64,000 nucleotides of DNA, taken from contig NC_081409.1 of NCBI RefSeq assembly GCF_030272615.1, forward strand, positions 910,925,330 through 910,989,329, written 5' to 3'. The position numbers were made by a program, and so were the translations under genes. Numbering within the stretch: position 1 is the first letter of the stretch; every line of letters begins with the position of its first letter. The notes beneath the pieces were generated by a model. It was not told where the DNA came from. It made no database searches and saw only the letters and a list, made by a program, of their open reading frames with translations. Positions 21,704-33,400 of the stretch are shown here, one piece after another. This DNA is from Cryptomeria japonica. Taxonomy: Eukaryota; Streptophyta; Pinopsida; Cupressales; Cupressaceae.

Positions 21704-23839
21704 TATCGTCCCTTGTATCCCTTGGCCTGTCCCAACTCCACTATGCCTTGCAAACAAGTATTCAAAGTCTTGCTTGTATCCAAAATTAGATGATAGAAAA
21801 ACCTTCAGTACTGTTCTTGTTTTTTAACCCAAACTTAACTTCTAAGTACTTAATTTTTCAACTTCATATTTTATACCATACTTTCCACTACCTTATTCCA
21901 GGAATTGCAGAGAATTTTGTCATAATCTCACTTTTTTATATAGTCTTTATTGTGATACTTCCAACAATAGCAACTTGGCATTTTGTTGTGCATTTGAAAC
22001 AATATATCTTTGGCCAATCCTAAAGCTGGTGCAAGAAAGTATCGTCGAATTGAAATGAACACATTTTACAAAGAAATGCTGACGCCAAGCTGAAACAAAA
22101 ATCTCAACAGACTTCTTGCATAGAATCAAAAATAAAGAATCCTTCAATCTGGCTTCTCCCGCATATTAAGCTTCCATGCTTTTTAAGCTGGCAGAATGCA
22201 ATCGCAGAATACTACACTCCTTTACCAACCATTATCATCTGTACTGCATATGTGCAAAGAGAATAACTGTCATTGTTAGTATCAAACTCCATGAATAGAC
22301 TTGAGAAGTAAATTTGAATGCAAATTTAACAACTCAAAAGCTAAATAACAAACCATGAACATTGCAAAAAGCTGTGGCAGTATCAGAAGACGTGGCTGAA
22401 TTTCTGGTTACACACTTGATTGAAAAATTGAGGAACTACAAGAGACTAAATATACCAAATAACTAGAAATAAGCCAATGATAACTAATTTATTTGTCAAT
22501 TATGATTTCAAAAATTTGTGAGTCACACAGAGAAGAACAATATTGTCCTTTGTTTGTGATCGTATAAATACAATTATAATACCTGATTTTGGCATAGATA
22601 AAACTTTAAATTTATATACTTTAAATTAGATTATTAATGTGTATTAGAATTTTTCTCAAGCTTTAATATAAATTTGTGTTTAAGGAATTATATATAGATG
22701 TATACTAGATACCAAACTTACATTTCAGATGGTCCGTCCCATCACTGATCAGAGAAACATAGCATCTTCCAATCCATATCAAAGCTTGCAGAACCTGCTA
22801 CAGCTTATGAAATTGTCTATATATAAGGCATATCACTTGTCTTGGATATTTTTCACCTAATTAAGGTTAAGATAACAGAAATTAATAATAATAATAATAA
22901 TAAAAAAGAGAAAAAAAACAGCCATCAGACCACATATAGCCATCGTATGAGAAAGAGAAGTACAAACTCAATTTGTCCACATGATTTGCAACTCCATCAA
23001 TGTCATGGGAAAAACATAGAATTTCCAGGATTAACAGAGAGATACATAATCTAAGGCTCTCATCAGAATGATTCAGAAACTGAAACTTTCCAGTATAGTT
23101 AAACTTTGATGGTATTTAATATATGGAGCAAAGACCAACTGAAAAAACAAAAATGGGTATGGCAGGCCCACCAACTGTGAAGGGGCTGAGGGCCCACTGT
23201 GATAGGGCCAAGAGCTGACTGAAGTCTTGCCAAAAGAAAAACAGTGACAGGAAGGAGAAAAACAGCAAAACGCGGGAGATAAACCCTGCATTACAGTAAC
23301 AGCAAATAGGGTATATAATTGTTTGGGCAAAACCTGTATTTTTAATCTGGAATGCTCACAGCGTTTTGTTAGTTGGAAATATTTATTTTCCAACAAGTCC
23401 TAAATTCTGTCAAAAAAAACTGAAAATAATCTGTAAAACTGAGGTCAAATGGCTTATCATACCAAAGACTCAAAATCTATTATCACTGAAGCACAAAAAA
23501 TAACTGGTCAGAATTTTAATGTTTGGGTTCATAAAATAGTAAAGTACCATTGCTGAGCATTGAGAATATGACAAGATAATCCTTAAAACAAAACAAAAAG
23601 ACACTTAAAATTTTAATGATTTCAATAAACATCACAAGGGAACACTTTAGTTGTTAAAAGTTAAAACTATATTTCTGATGACTTGATCCTTGAAATCTGG
23701 AATGCCAGTTCCACTAGCAACATTGAGAAAGCTTGAATAACAAATAGCAAACCTCAAAAAAGGAAAGAATCCTATATCTAAAAAATCTATTGTTTTCCAC
23801 AAAATTAAGGGAGGTTGGGTCCCTATTCGAGCACCTTCT
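21704..23839. other. Upstream region of the host gene
   Basis: Contains the 5' untranslated region and presumably the promoter of the NST1-like gene. No unambiguous TATA box near 21.8-22.8 kb can be tied to a start site. An AAT microsatellite lies at about 22881-22903. No further gene is supported on either strand. Confidence 0.4.
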
Positions 23840-23881
23840 TGTTGTGTTGCAATCACGCACGCCCCATTCCAAATGGGGACC
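23840..23881 (+). mobile_element. Element E 5' terminus (split by element A)
   Basis: Starts TGTTGTGTTGC and contains CCCCATTCCAAATGGGG, the terminal palindrome shared with A, B, C and D. Element A is inserted after ...GGGGACC; E resumes at 32672 with the expected CCCTCCTTTT. This makes E an older member of the same family. Confidence 0.8.
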
Positions 23882-24759
23882 TGTTGATGTGTCTTTTGTA
23901 CACGACCAAACACAGAATAAAATACCCAGAGGTATCCTATCCTCTCTTGAATAAAGTTCCCCGAATGCTGAAGATTTCGCAGAAGGATCAATCGGAGAAA
24001 CTCCAAGGTTCTGTTATGTAGGTTCTCTACTCGTGGATAAGCACCAGTGGACGTTGTGTTTGCTGTTTTACAAGGGGCCTTACGTACTTTCTGGGAAAGC
24101 TTGTTCTTGCAACTACTTTTCAATGAGGAAAGTGAATTCTCCTAATACTAACTAATGTTTCGAAAAATGGCAAAAGATAAGGGCTTTGAGGAGGCGATAC
24201 TAAACTAATCCTAGGAATGACTAAAAGAGGACTGATCTTAGTAAAACTCTACCAATTTCAGTATTGCCAAAAGATTACAACTCTACTGGAATTGGTGCGA
24301 TCTTCTAAGGGAATTCAATGATTTTCGAATCATCAATGGGATAGATACTATCACTAAGATACATATCAATATCTCCAATAATGATTGAACTCTTAAACAA
24401 TCTTAATATCTCCAGTTGACCACACAAGGCGTGCTTACAATCAGTAAGGAGCTAGTGGTTTGGACTATGAGTTTTACCAAAGATCAAACACAACATTTGT
24501 CCTTCAATCTAATTCTAAAACTTAAGTACTATCTCTACTAAGAGTGATTCAAGAAGATAAACAACCATGAAGATAGCCACAAGGATTGCAATAAAACACC
24601 ATAACTTCAATATTTCATTGATCTCATAGCAAAATAAAACAACAATTGTTCAACTTTCTCTCTTCACTACTTCTTTCTCTGTTGCTAACAATCTTAATCT
24701 TATTTCTCTTTTCTCTAACTCTCTATCTCTCTAAAATGAATTGAGTGAGGGCTTATATA
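23882..24759 (-). repeat. Element A R-U5-like end, conserved with B and D
   Basis: From the second TATA box to the CATCAACA terminus. The stretch CTTCAGCATTCGGGGAA...TTCAAGAGAGGATA near 23950 matches D at 49675-49710 and B at 43835-43865, and the last 35 bases are shared by all three. This fits the R and U5 parts of an LTR. Confidence 0.7.
24752..24759 (-). promoter_or_regulatory. Element A distal TATA box
   Basis: TATATAAG on the minus strand, 878 bp from the element end. Equivalent boxes lie at 48894 in D and 42931 in B. Confidence 0.65.
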
Positions 24760-24950
24760 GCACTCTCAAATACAATGAATGGCCTGGATCTAAAGAAGAT
24801 CAAAGGCTGAGATTTTGACACCTAAACCCTAGTTAGGATTTGTTACAAAAAGAACCCCATTAAGATAAACATTATCAATTCATAGCCAATAGAAATTGGC
24901 ACATATAACGAGGAAACGTAGCCCAATGGGGATAGAGTTGCCACATCATC

Positions 24951-27900
24951 TTACAACAACTTCTCATCTAGAATTTTGTTCCCTTTTCTATGTTCTTTTC
25001 TGGCATATTCAATGAATCTGGACGTAATCCCCTCAATCTCAGCAATGGGAATCTCATGCAAGTTCTTCATTCATTCTTCCAAGTGAAGGACTTGATCAAA
25101 AGCTGCAAGAAGAGTCATCTCCCATCCAGACTCAAGCTCTTTTGTTTTCTCGATCAGGAACATTGTAGCATACATCTGATCTCGCTGCTTTTTTGTGACC
25201 ATATTCTCCTCTTTGCAAAAAATAATTTTGATCCTGTCTTCCAATTCTTGGACATCTACATCTGCCTCGATCTCTATCCTTCTCTCAAGAATTGTACACA
25301 TTACATCTAACACCTTGTCTTGAATAGGGTGGATAGTGCATTCAACTCGGTTGCATCTGGTAATGATGTCTTCGAAAAGAACTTCCTTCATCTGGAGCAA
25401 AGTTGACCATTGCAGAAGGTTATGGGTTCCTCCATCCATTATCTTCTCTTGTGCTAAAATCTGCCTTGGCGTCCTTATCACATGCAAGACCGGGATGACA
25501 ATGTCTCTAGTGTGAGTGAATGCATCCACAGGTTATCAAGAGATTATGAATGATCTGGTATTGATGTCTTCGAAAAGAACTTCCTTCATCTGAAGCAAAG
25601 TTGACCATTGCAGAAGGTTATGGGTTCCTCCATCCATTATCTTCTCTTGTGCTAAAATCTGCCTTGGCGTCCTTATCACTTGCAAGACCGGGATGACAAT
25701 GTCTCTAGTGTGAGTGAATGCATCCACAGGTTATCAATAGATTATGAATGATCTCAAGGACTTGGATAGCCCTGTGGACTGTCTTCATCATTCTCGTTAC
25801 AAATTCAATGGCTACCTTGTAAGATTCATCAATCCATGAACTCATGAGTTGGGCTAAGTTCTTCATCCTTTCTGCCTCATTTATTGATTCAGGAGGAAGT
25901 ACATGCAAAGGTGATATTGCTAGATCCTGTCGCCTTAATGGTTGATTAAGGTGGCTAAAATAATTCCTCCAAGCACTAACCTCCCTTTCTAGCTTCTTAT
26001 TCTTTTCCATTTCTTCCTTGAGTTTATCATTAAGTGCTCTCACTGAATCAGTCACTTCTTCCATGGCCTGCTCGGAGGTAAGTGGACCAAGATCAAATGT
26101 CTCTATATCATATTCCTCTGCCATAATCTCATCCTCATATTTGTCCACTACTGGTGTGGCTACCTGTATCTTCCTAGTTCCTGCATCATCTCTAATTACC
26201 TTTGACATCTTTGTAGCCTTTTTCTTTTCGATTTCTTCTTGGGAATTTCCTATGAGACTTTCCAAATCAAATATTTGTTCTTCCTCTTCAACTACAACTA
26301 CCCTTGCCAGTCTTTCTTTTAGCCAATCTGGAATGGAAGACTTTCTTTCCCTTACCTGTATTTCCTTAGGCAAAGGTCTATCGTCTCTAAAAGGAGATGT
26401 TGCTTCATCATCATTCTTTTCTTCTTGTTGTTCATTAGCACCAACCTGGAGAGATTGACTTGATGAGTGCTGAGGTGTTCGTCCTTTGCCTTGTTTATCA
26501 TTCTGCACCATGGATTCCATAGACTCATCAATTTCATACACTATCTCTCTTTGATCCTCTCCTTGACTTATCTCCTTCTCATGTCTAGAAGACGTACTCG
26601 TTGGACGATTAGGATTCACCTTTTGTTTCTTCTTGGAGGGTTCTCTCTTCTCAGGTCCTTCTTTTCTCTTCGATCATTTGGAATGAGAAGTATTCTCACT
26701 CACACTTGCTTCTCCTTCTTTTGTTCTTGTCTCTAGGGTGAATGTCATGGCTATATTCTGCTCCTTCAATTTTTGATGTTGTACGTCCACCCATCTACGA
26801 GTGCAATTCAAAACAGGGTCCATCAATGCTCTTAGGTCTGCAACTTCTTGCTCATTCCAACCTATCTTCACTTCTTTATCTTCCTTCTCATAGGACGATT
26901 GGAGATATCTACCACTGTCCTGGGCTTGATCGGCTCCTCTATAAACTTTACATTTCCTGATAAGATCCAAGGGTAATCTAGAATGCATCTTTCTTTTCAC
27001 CTCTACATCATCCTAGACATTCATCCAGAAGTCCTCCACTTGAAACTCATGTTTGTACTTCTTCCCAACTGTCTCTTCCATATGACCATGAGGATCGAAA
27101 TTCTCTCTTGAGGCAAAGGATGTGAATGAATACAAAGATAATTCCTTTTTTGCATCTTCTGCGGCTTGAGAATTAGGACACACTTCAATTGAGTTTCCCA
27201 ATAAAATAGGTACGGGGATACCATTTCCATGCTTATGTCTTGATGCTTTAGCATAAGCTGCCAACTGTCTAGTCACTTCAAGTAATATTATTCTGTCTGT
27301 AGGATACCTTGGCAACATATAGGGAGGTGAAGGACATCCATGGACCCTGATGTAGGTAAATTTTGGAAATTGAATGATCCATGCACCATGCTTCTTCATG
27401 AGCTCCTGTGCCTCGGTAGACAATCAGTGGTGAATCCCTCCTTGCAATGTCCTAGTGATATACATTGTGAAGGTGTCATTGACTAGCTTGTAGTCATTCC
27501 TTGGCAGATGATGCAATTGAACATAAGAATCACATGCTCTTATCTCTCCCGTCCCTCTCCCAACAACTCCTCTATGTGGTAACCCTGCATACTCAAAACT
27601 TCTTACTAAGGAATATATAACATATGAACTCATGTGGAATGACTTAGTAGGGACTAGCCTCCTCAACTGCACATCTAGGTTGTTGCTAATAATTCTAGCC
27701 CAATTGAGCATTCCTTTTCCTTGGACGATCACTTGAATAAAGAAGAACATCCACTTGTCAAAGAAGAAGGCCTGAGAGGCACCTATAACCCGATTGAGCA
27801 TGGTTATCAAGTCCCTGAATTCCTCTTGGAAATCAATTCTATGTGGCGTATTCGGTATCTTGTTCAAGCGAGGCCTACTCTCGAGTAACCAATTCTTATT

Positions 27901-28355
27901 GATGAAGTTTAGACAGGTATCAGGATCATCTTCATAGATAGACCTAGCTCCTTCCAAGCTCTTATAGATCATATCTCTCGGCTCCGGGAGATGAAAAGCT
28001 TCACTTATAGCTTCTTCTGAAAGATAGGCTAGGACAATTCCATCCTCGGCTATGATCGTCCTTGAATGTGAATCATAGTGCTTGGCACATTCGATCATTA
28101 GCTCATGACATCTAACTACAGGAGGGAAGTCTGCAGCCTTGATATTATGCCACTCTCAATTATCTTCTTGGCTATGGGTGATGGTTTGCCGATGTAGGGC
28201 GCTTCTCAGAACTTCCTCACATTGAAGTTCCCCAAGTTGGTATCTCCAATATTGCTCCATTTGGACACGATCCTGGTCTCCAAATCATCGTTCTTTTGAT
28301 CTCCTTTTATGAGAGCCTTTCGGGTAGCGGATCCACTCGCCTTGGGGGTCGCTAT
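24951..28355 (-). pseudogene. Element A copy of the unknown U3 ORF protein
   Basis: Decayed copy of the family protein. In order on the minus strand: an N-terminal segment with RKALIK and KWSNIGDTNL (28355-28110); a conserved domain with ECAKHYDS, EAFHLPEP, HRIDFQEEFRDLI, MSSYVIYSLVRS (28098-27424) and IQFPKFTYIR, LPRYPTDR, IEVCPNSQAAEDA (27423-27013); a segment ending TRRWVDVQHQKLKEQNIA (27000-26674); a Glu/Lys-rich linker, SKVIRDDAGTRKIQ and a coiled coil (26619-25705); and C-terminal helices with MDAFTHTRDIVIPVL (25529-25071), ending KILDEKLL at 24951. The homologous start codon reads ATA. At least five stops or frame breaks occur. I do not recognise the family. The DG..LAYLS...EAFHLPEP pattern loosely recalls the 'putative plant transposon protein' domain found near Gypsy elements. 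Confidence 0.8.
25364..25759 (-). repeat. 198-bp tandem duplication inside the element A ORF
   Basis: Two near-identical units, 25364-25561 and 25562-25759, from TGATGTCTTCG to ATGAATGATCT. The period is exactly 66 codons, so the repeat by itself keeps frame. It duplicates the DAFTHTRDIVIPVL segment, which is single in element B (42145-42310). Confidence 0.9.
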
Positions 28356-29274
28356 TTGCTACCTACAAAAAGAGGCTTAAGTTAGATTTAAGTGTAGAAT
28401 CTTAGTTAGGTGACTTGAGATTCCTTAAAAGATGAAACCCTTTTAGAAAAGGTAATTTTTCAAACTAGGCATCACCTAGAAATTAAACTGGATATAGAAG
28501 ACCTAGCCTTAAGCAAATTTAAAATAGAAACTTGAATTAGATCTTCAATACCTTGTCTAAAAAATCAGATTAAACACCTTACCTTCAATTTTCACTTATT
28601 AATTTGAAAAGATGGATAAAAAAATGAAGATTTCTGCTGAATGAAAGGTCTTTGATCTGCACTTCAAGTTCCCCCTTGATGATTTAGCCTTCACTTAGCC
28701 TTTAATCAGCCCTCATAAATCAGAAATTCGCCTATACCTGCTACAATTCGCTTCTCCAATTCTGCTCCTTAAATTCGCTTAGGAAGAATGAATGAATGAA
28801 TGATTAAAGATTTCAAAATACATCTTCCTTTATAGGGCGCTTTCACCCTTTTCCCAAGAGGCCGACTTCTTAAATGCATAAATAAAATAAAATAAAAACA
28901 CCTCCAAGCTGGCCGACTTAGCAATAAAGCTAAAAAGATATAATTGGGCACCAAGGAATAGATTTTTTATTTTAAGACTTAAAAAATCAATTTACCCATT
29001 TGATAAGTGTCTAATTTAGGCGGATTTGCATTACTTACCCAAATGAGGTTTGATTAGCAATTAATGAGAGGGAAATTGTGTCTTGAATATGGTTTATTTG
29101 CGAATTTCTCGAGAGGGTATAGGTAAGCCTAGAAGATGTTAGAGTTTCTTCAAAATATGATGAAGGCACACTTAGTCTTCATAATAAATATTATGTTCAT
29201 GATGTGAGAAAGGCTTAAACCACCCCCAAGGAGGCTTGCTTGAACATCTCACCTAGCAAAACACTTCTCTTCAA
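28356..29274 (-). other. Element A leader between repeat array and ORF
   Basis: Holds the proximal TATA box (28834-28827) and the untranslated leader. A TTTTTGTAG just before the lost start codon resembles the CTCTCATAG in the same place in element B. Both could be splice acceptors, but no donor is established. Confidence 0.45.
28827..28834 (-). promoter_or_regulatory. Element A proximal TATA box, upstream of the ORF
   Basis: The minus strand reads GCGCCCTATAAAGGAAG, 472 bp before the ORF start position. Element B has ACGCCTATATAAGAAAGG in the same place, so both the box and its neighbours are conserved. Confidence 0.6.
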
Positions 29275-32150
29275 GGAAATGTTCACTCTGGACCCTTTGG
29301 AAGGGTCAAGAGCGATTTTGCCATTTTAGTCCATTTACTTCATCTTTCCATACCTTCACAATCTTGATTTTTCACTATTCCATGCTCTTGTCATCATGAC
29401 CTTGCAACTTGCCTTTGCCTAGCTCAAACAAGTTGAAAAATAGGCATTTCAAAGGATTTCACCCTGGACCATTTGGAAGGGTCAGGAGCGAAATTCATCC
29501 CTTAGCTCGAAATTCTCACTTCTTGCACCAACAACCTACTCAAATGCATGCTTGTGGCAATCCTCAAGTCCAATCCACCTTGACCACTGTCCTGGCCTAA
29601 CACAAACTTGAAGGAAAAATGATATTTTGTGAATTTCACTCTGGACCCTTTGGAAGGGTCAGGAATGAAATTCAAGTTTTAGACTTGATTCTTCATCTCC
29701 CTCACTTCAATTCATCTTGCAAGGCAAAATAACATCATTCCACCTTCAACCACACCCTAGGAATCAAAGTTTTGGCTTCACTCAAGGAGAAAATAGGTGG
29801 TTTGAAAAATTTCGCTCTGGACCCTTTGGAAGGGTCAAGAGCGAAATTCCTGACTTGCTTGTTTTCCTTCTCCTAGGTCTATCCCTTTCACATTCCATAC
29901 CTAGACTATCATCTTTGGATTCATCTCTCAACATGACTACACTTGCTTGGCCTCAAAATGACTAGAAAGGAGAATTTCGCTAAAAAACCATGGCCAGGGA
30001 TAGGACCTATTTAGGATTTCGCCCTGGACCCTTTGGAAGGGTCAGGAGCGAAATCCTTATCCTAGCCTAAAATCTACATTTCTGGTGGCCAAAATCCATT
30101 CAAGGGCAATCCTAGGGGCTTCTCTCACCTTGGTCTAGGCTTGGCTTGGCACAAATTTTGGAAGATAGGATAGGTTTTAGGATTTTCGCTCTAGACCCTT
30201 TGGAAGGGTCAGGAGTGAAATTCTTGTTTTTGAGCTTATTCCTTCATTCTTTAAACCTCAATCCACATCAAAAGGCAAGGACACACCTTCTCACTTCCAT
30301 CCATGCCATAAAAACCAAGGATTTGACCTTCTCCAAGGGAAAAATAGGTGTTTGCAAGAATTTCGCTCTAGACCCTTTGGAAGGGTCGGGAGCGAAATTT
30401 GCATTTTAGGACAAATTCTATCATGCCTCTCACTTCAACTCACCTCAAAGGTCAAGGAAACACTGCTTCATTCTTCCCTAAGCCATAAAAACCAAAAGTT
30501 TGACTTGATTTGCAAGGAAAATAGGTGATCTTAGGAATTTCACTCTGGACCCTTTGGAAGGGTCAGGAGCAAAATCCTAGTTTTTGCTCAATTCCTCCAA
30601 ATTTGTTGATTCCTAGCAACTCAAAGACATGCCTAAGGATATCCCCAATCTCAATTCATCCTGACCCACACTTGTCTTGGCATAAAATTGGGAAAAAAGA
30701 GTGGTTTTGTGGAATTTCGCTCTGGACCCTTTGGAAGGGTCAGGAGCGAAATCCACATTCTAGGCTTGACTCTTCATCTTTTCAACTCCAATCTTCTTTG
30801 CAAGGCAAAAATACATCACTCTTAGCCCAAGGAACAAGGTTTGTGGCCTAAGCCTGGAAGCAAATGAGGTTAATAAAGAATTTCGCTTTGGACCCTTTGG
30901 AAGGGTCAGGAGCGAAATTCATCTTTTAGGCAAAATCTTGATCTTTCAATGCGTCCAACCTCCTTTCAAGGTAAGAACATACCAATCCACCCTCTAACAT
31001 GCCTTAGAAACCAACGCCTATCCAAAACAAGGAAGGAAATGAGAGTTATTTGGAAGGGTTAGGAGTGAAATCCTCTTTCCAAGTTGATTTTGCACTTTAT
31101 TCATCCAATCCTTCCTCAAACTTGATCAAAACCATCTCTCCTCACCATAATCAAGTGAATCTACCATCAAATTAGCTCAAGACAAGGTCATTTTCATCAT
31201 TTTAGGCAAGATAGGGGGTCAAACTGAGGATTTCGCTCTGAACCCTTTGGAAGGGTCAGGAGCGAAATTCTCCTTCTACGTTGATTTCCACCACTTCATC
31301 ACCTCAAACCTCCTCTCAAAGACAAATATGCATCAAAGCCTTCCCTTCATGCCTTAGAAGTCAACAAACTTGGTCATATCAAAGAGCAAAGTGGAGGAAA
31401 AGTGGATTTCGCTCTGGACCCTTATGTCTTAAGTCAAAATCTTCGTCTTTTAATGCTTTCAATCACTTTTCAAGGCACAAACATATCAAAACCTTCACAA
31501 CATGTCTTGGAAACTAAGACCTTGGTCTAATCCAGGAAGGAAAGGGTGTCTTCTAAGAATTTTGCTCTAGACCCTTTGGAAAGGTCAGGAGCGAAATTCA
31601 TAATTTAGGTTGATTTCACACTCCATTGCCTCAATTCATCTTCAAACTTGATCAAATTCACCTTTCCTTATCACCATCAAGTCTATTTGCCATCTCCTTG
31701 GCTCCAAGATCTTCATTTTTGATAGCCAAGGCTAAAATTGAGGGTCAAGAAGAATTTCGCTCTGGATCCTTTGGAAGTTGGAAGGGTCAAGAGCGAAATT
31801 CAAGTTTTAGGCTAGTCTTTCACCTCTTTTCTCCTTTTTATGTCTTGGACACACTTTGTTAGGCTTCCTTCCATCATGATCATGCCAATTTACTCTTTAG
31901 GTTGACATATAGCTCAAGGTTTTGTAGAAAGTAGGGTTTTGCATGAATTTCGCTTTGGACCCTTTGGAAGGGTCAGAAGCGAAATTCTTCCTCGAGCTCA
32001 AGTCATGGCCTCATTTTCACTTTTATTTACATGTGTTTTTACCTTCATTCAAGCCTAGGAAAGGGTTAGCTCAGAGCCCGAGTCAAGGTGGAGTGTCTTG
32101 TGGAGAAATTCGCTCTTGACCCTTTGGAAGGATCAGGAGCGAAATTCCTC
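29275..32150. repeat. Element A hairpin tandem array
   Basis: About 17 units spaced 160-190 bp. Each has a core in which AATTTCGCTC pairs with GAGCGAAATT and, further in, GGACCCTT pairs with AAGGGTC around a short TGG loop; the stem is about 17-19 bp. Spacers between cores are AT-rich and vary more than the cores. Cores at about 31050 and 31415 are truncated. Short frames through the array are repeat artefacts. Confidence 0.9.
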
Positions 32151-32671
32151 TTCTAGGCTTAATTCACCTTGAAAATGTCTTGACTTCGCCTTAGACTCAA
32201 CCCTTTGATGCATTTCCTTCCATATCCTTGCCAATTCGCTCAACAATTCCTAAAATCGCCTCCTAAATCTTCCCTTTGCCACTGGCTCTGCCTAATTGAC
32301 TCCGACTTGACGGAAGACAAGACTTTGACATGAAAACCAACAACCCTGACCTACCCTAACTTGAGACTTTTATCTCTTTTGGACAATTTATCCATCTTCA
32401 ATCTCCTGAAAGGTAAGATCCTTCTAAGATAACCCTAGGGTTCAAGGTAGACAACAAACGACTTCCCCAAGTCCAGGTTACATTTAGCTTTGAAAGAAAC
32501 CCTGGATGAGCTCTTTGAGAGAAACTCTAATCTACCCAACCCAGGCAACCACTAACTCACTCAAAACACCTAGCAAGCAGAGAAAAACCTAGCTAAGGGA
32601 AAGCAAAACCCAAGAAAAAGAGGGGGTCCCCATCCTAATGGGGCGATGTGTGAAATGGTCACAACAGGACC

Positions 32672-33126
32672 CCCTCCTTTTCGCTTCTTAGTTTAGTAGT
32701 TATGATTAGTTTTGTGTAGCTTGGCAGTGAATTTTGTCTCCTTGCTCTAAAAGGGAAAGTGATGTATTGTCAATACAAATGCATAGGTTAATCCATGAGT
32801 TAAAGTGCAAAATTCAATCCTTGGATGGGTGAGTCGAGTCAAGAATTTCAAGTCTAGGATAAGGACTGAGTGTGCAATCCACCATCTGGCTTAGGTAAAT
32901 TCCTTGAGATTAGAAATGTGCAATTGTTCCAAAGAATGAAAATAGAATTTGTCCAAATTCAAGACTAAGGATAATCTCCGATTGGAAATCTAGGTCCGAG
33001 ATCCTTAGGTAGGTGACCTTTAAAATGTGAGGAAATGTAATTCAAGATAAGGAAATTCACAAGATTCAAAAGTTGTCAAATGCAAGGAAAGTTGTCAGGA
33101 AAAGTGAAAAGAGGAAAAATTTCCAA
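32672..33126 (+). mobile_element. Element E, resumed after element A
   Basis: Continues the E terminus with CCCTCCTTTTCGCTTCTTAG, matching the CCCCTACTTTTTGCTTTCTAG of element D at 45691. No array, ORF or CATCAACA end is visible before Copia RNase H sequence begins at about 33150, so E is truncated. Confidence 0.55.
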
Positions 33127-33153
33127 AGAATGTGATATCTCCAACTTACTTAG

Positions 33154-33400
33154 ACTACAGATGCTACACTTTTCCATGACAATCAAAGTAAACTACAGAT
33201 GCTACACTTTTCCATGACAATCAAAGTATCTTGGAGTTGGTGAAGAATATAGTTTATCATGCTCGCACCAAGCATATTGAGGTTCACCATCATTACATTC
33301 AACATGTGGCCAATATTGATGAAATGTATCTCTCCTACTGCACATCTCATTAGCAATCTTCTAATCTAATGACTAAACTAATGAGCACATGATTATTCTA
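33154..33400 (+). pseudogene. Copia RNase H fragment, first copy
   Basis: Near 33235 the plus strand translates to VYHARTKHIEVHHHYI, the Copia RNase H motif with the conserved His residues, with no complete frame around it. A 38-bp direct repeat (ACTACAGATGCTACACTTTT start) precedes it at 33155 and 33193. Two shorter related fragments lie at about 35440 and 35650. Confidence 0.75.

Larger units (their letters stand above)
23882..32666 (-). mobile_element. Element A: giant LTR-like unit with internal ORF
   Basis: A complete 8785-bp insertion with the perfect 5-bp duplication GGACC at 23877-23881 and 32667-32671. Read on the minus strand it starts TGTTGTGACC, then has the CCCCATT...ATGGGG palindrome, about 17 hairpin repeat units (32150-29275), a TATA box (28834-28827), the family ORF (28355-24951), a second TATA box (24759-24752) and the end ACACATCAACA. 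TG...CA ends, 5-bp duplication and a promoter about 870 bp from the 3' end are LTR properties. There is no second copy of the sequence, primer site or pol. I read it as a solo LTR of a Tat-like Gypsy element; a freestanding non-autonomous element is the alternative. Confidence 0.85.

Noticed and set aside
23647-24123. 158-codon minus-strand frame across the E/A boundary
   Set aside because: It runs from the R-U5-like end of element A through the target site into E and flanking DNA; a composite chance frame.
29275-32150. Regularly spaced palindromic repeats resembling a CRISPR array
   Set aside because: Plant nuclear context inside a retroelement; repeat spacing of 160-190 bp with related spacers, and no cas genes.
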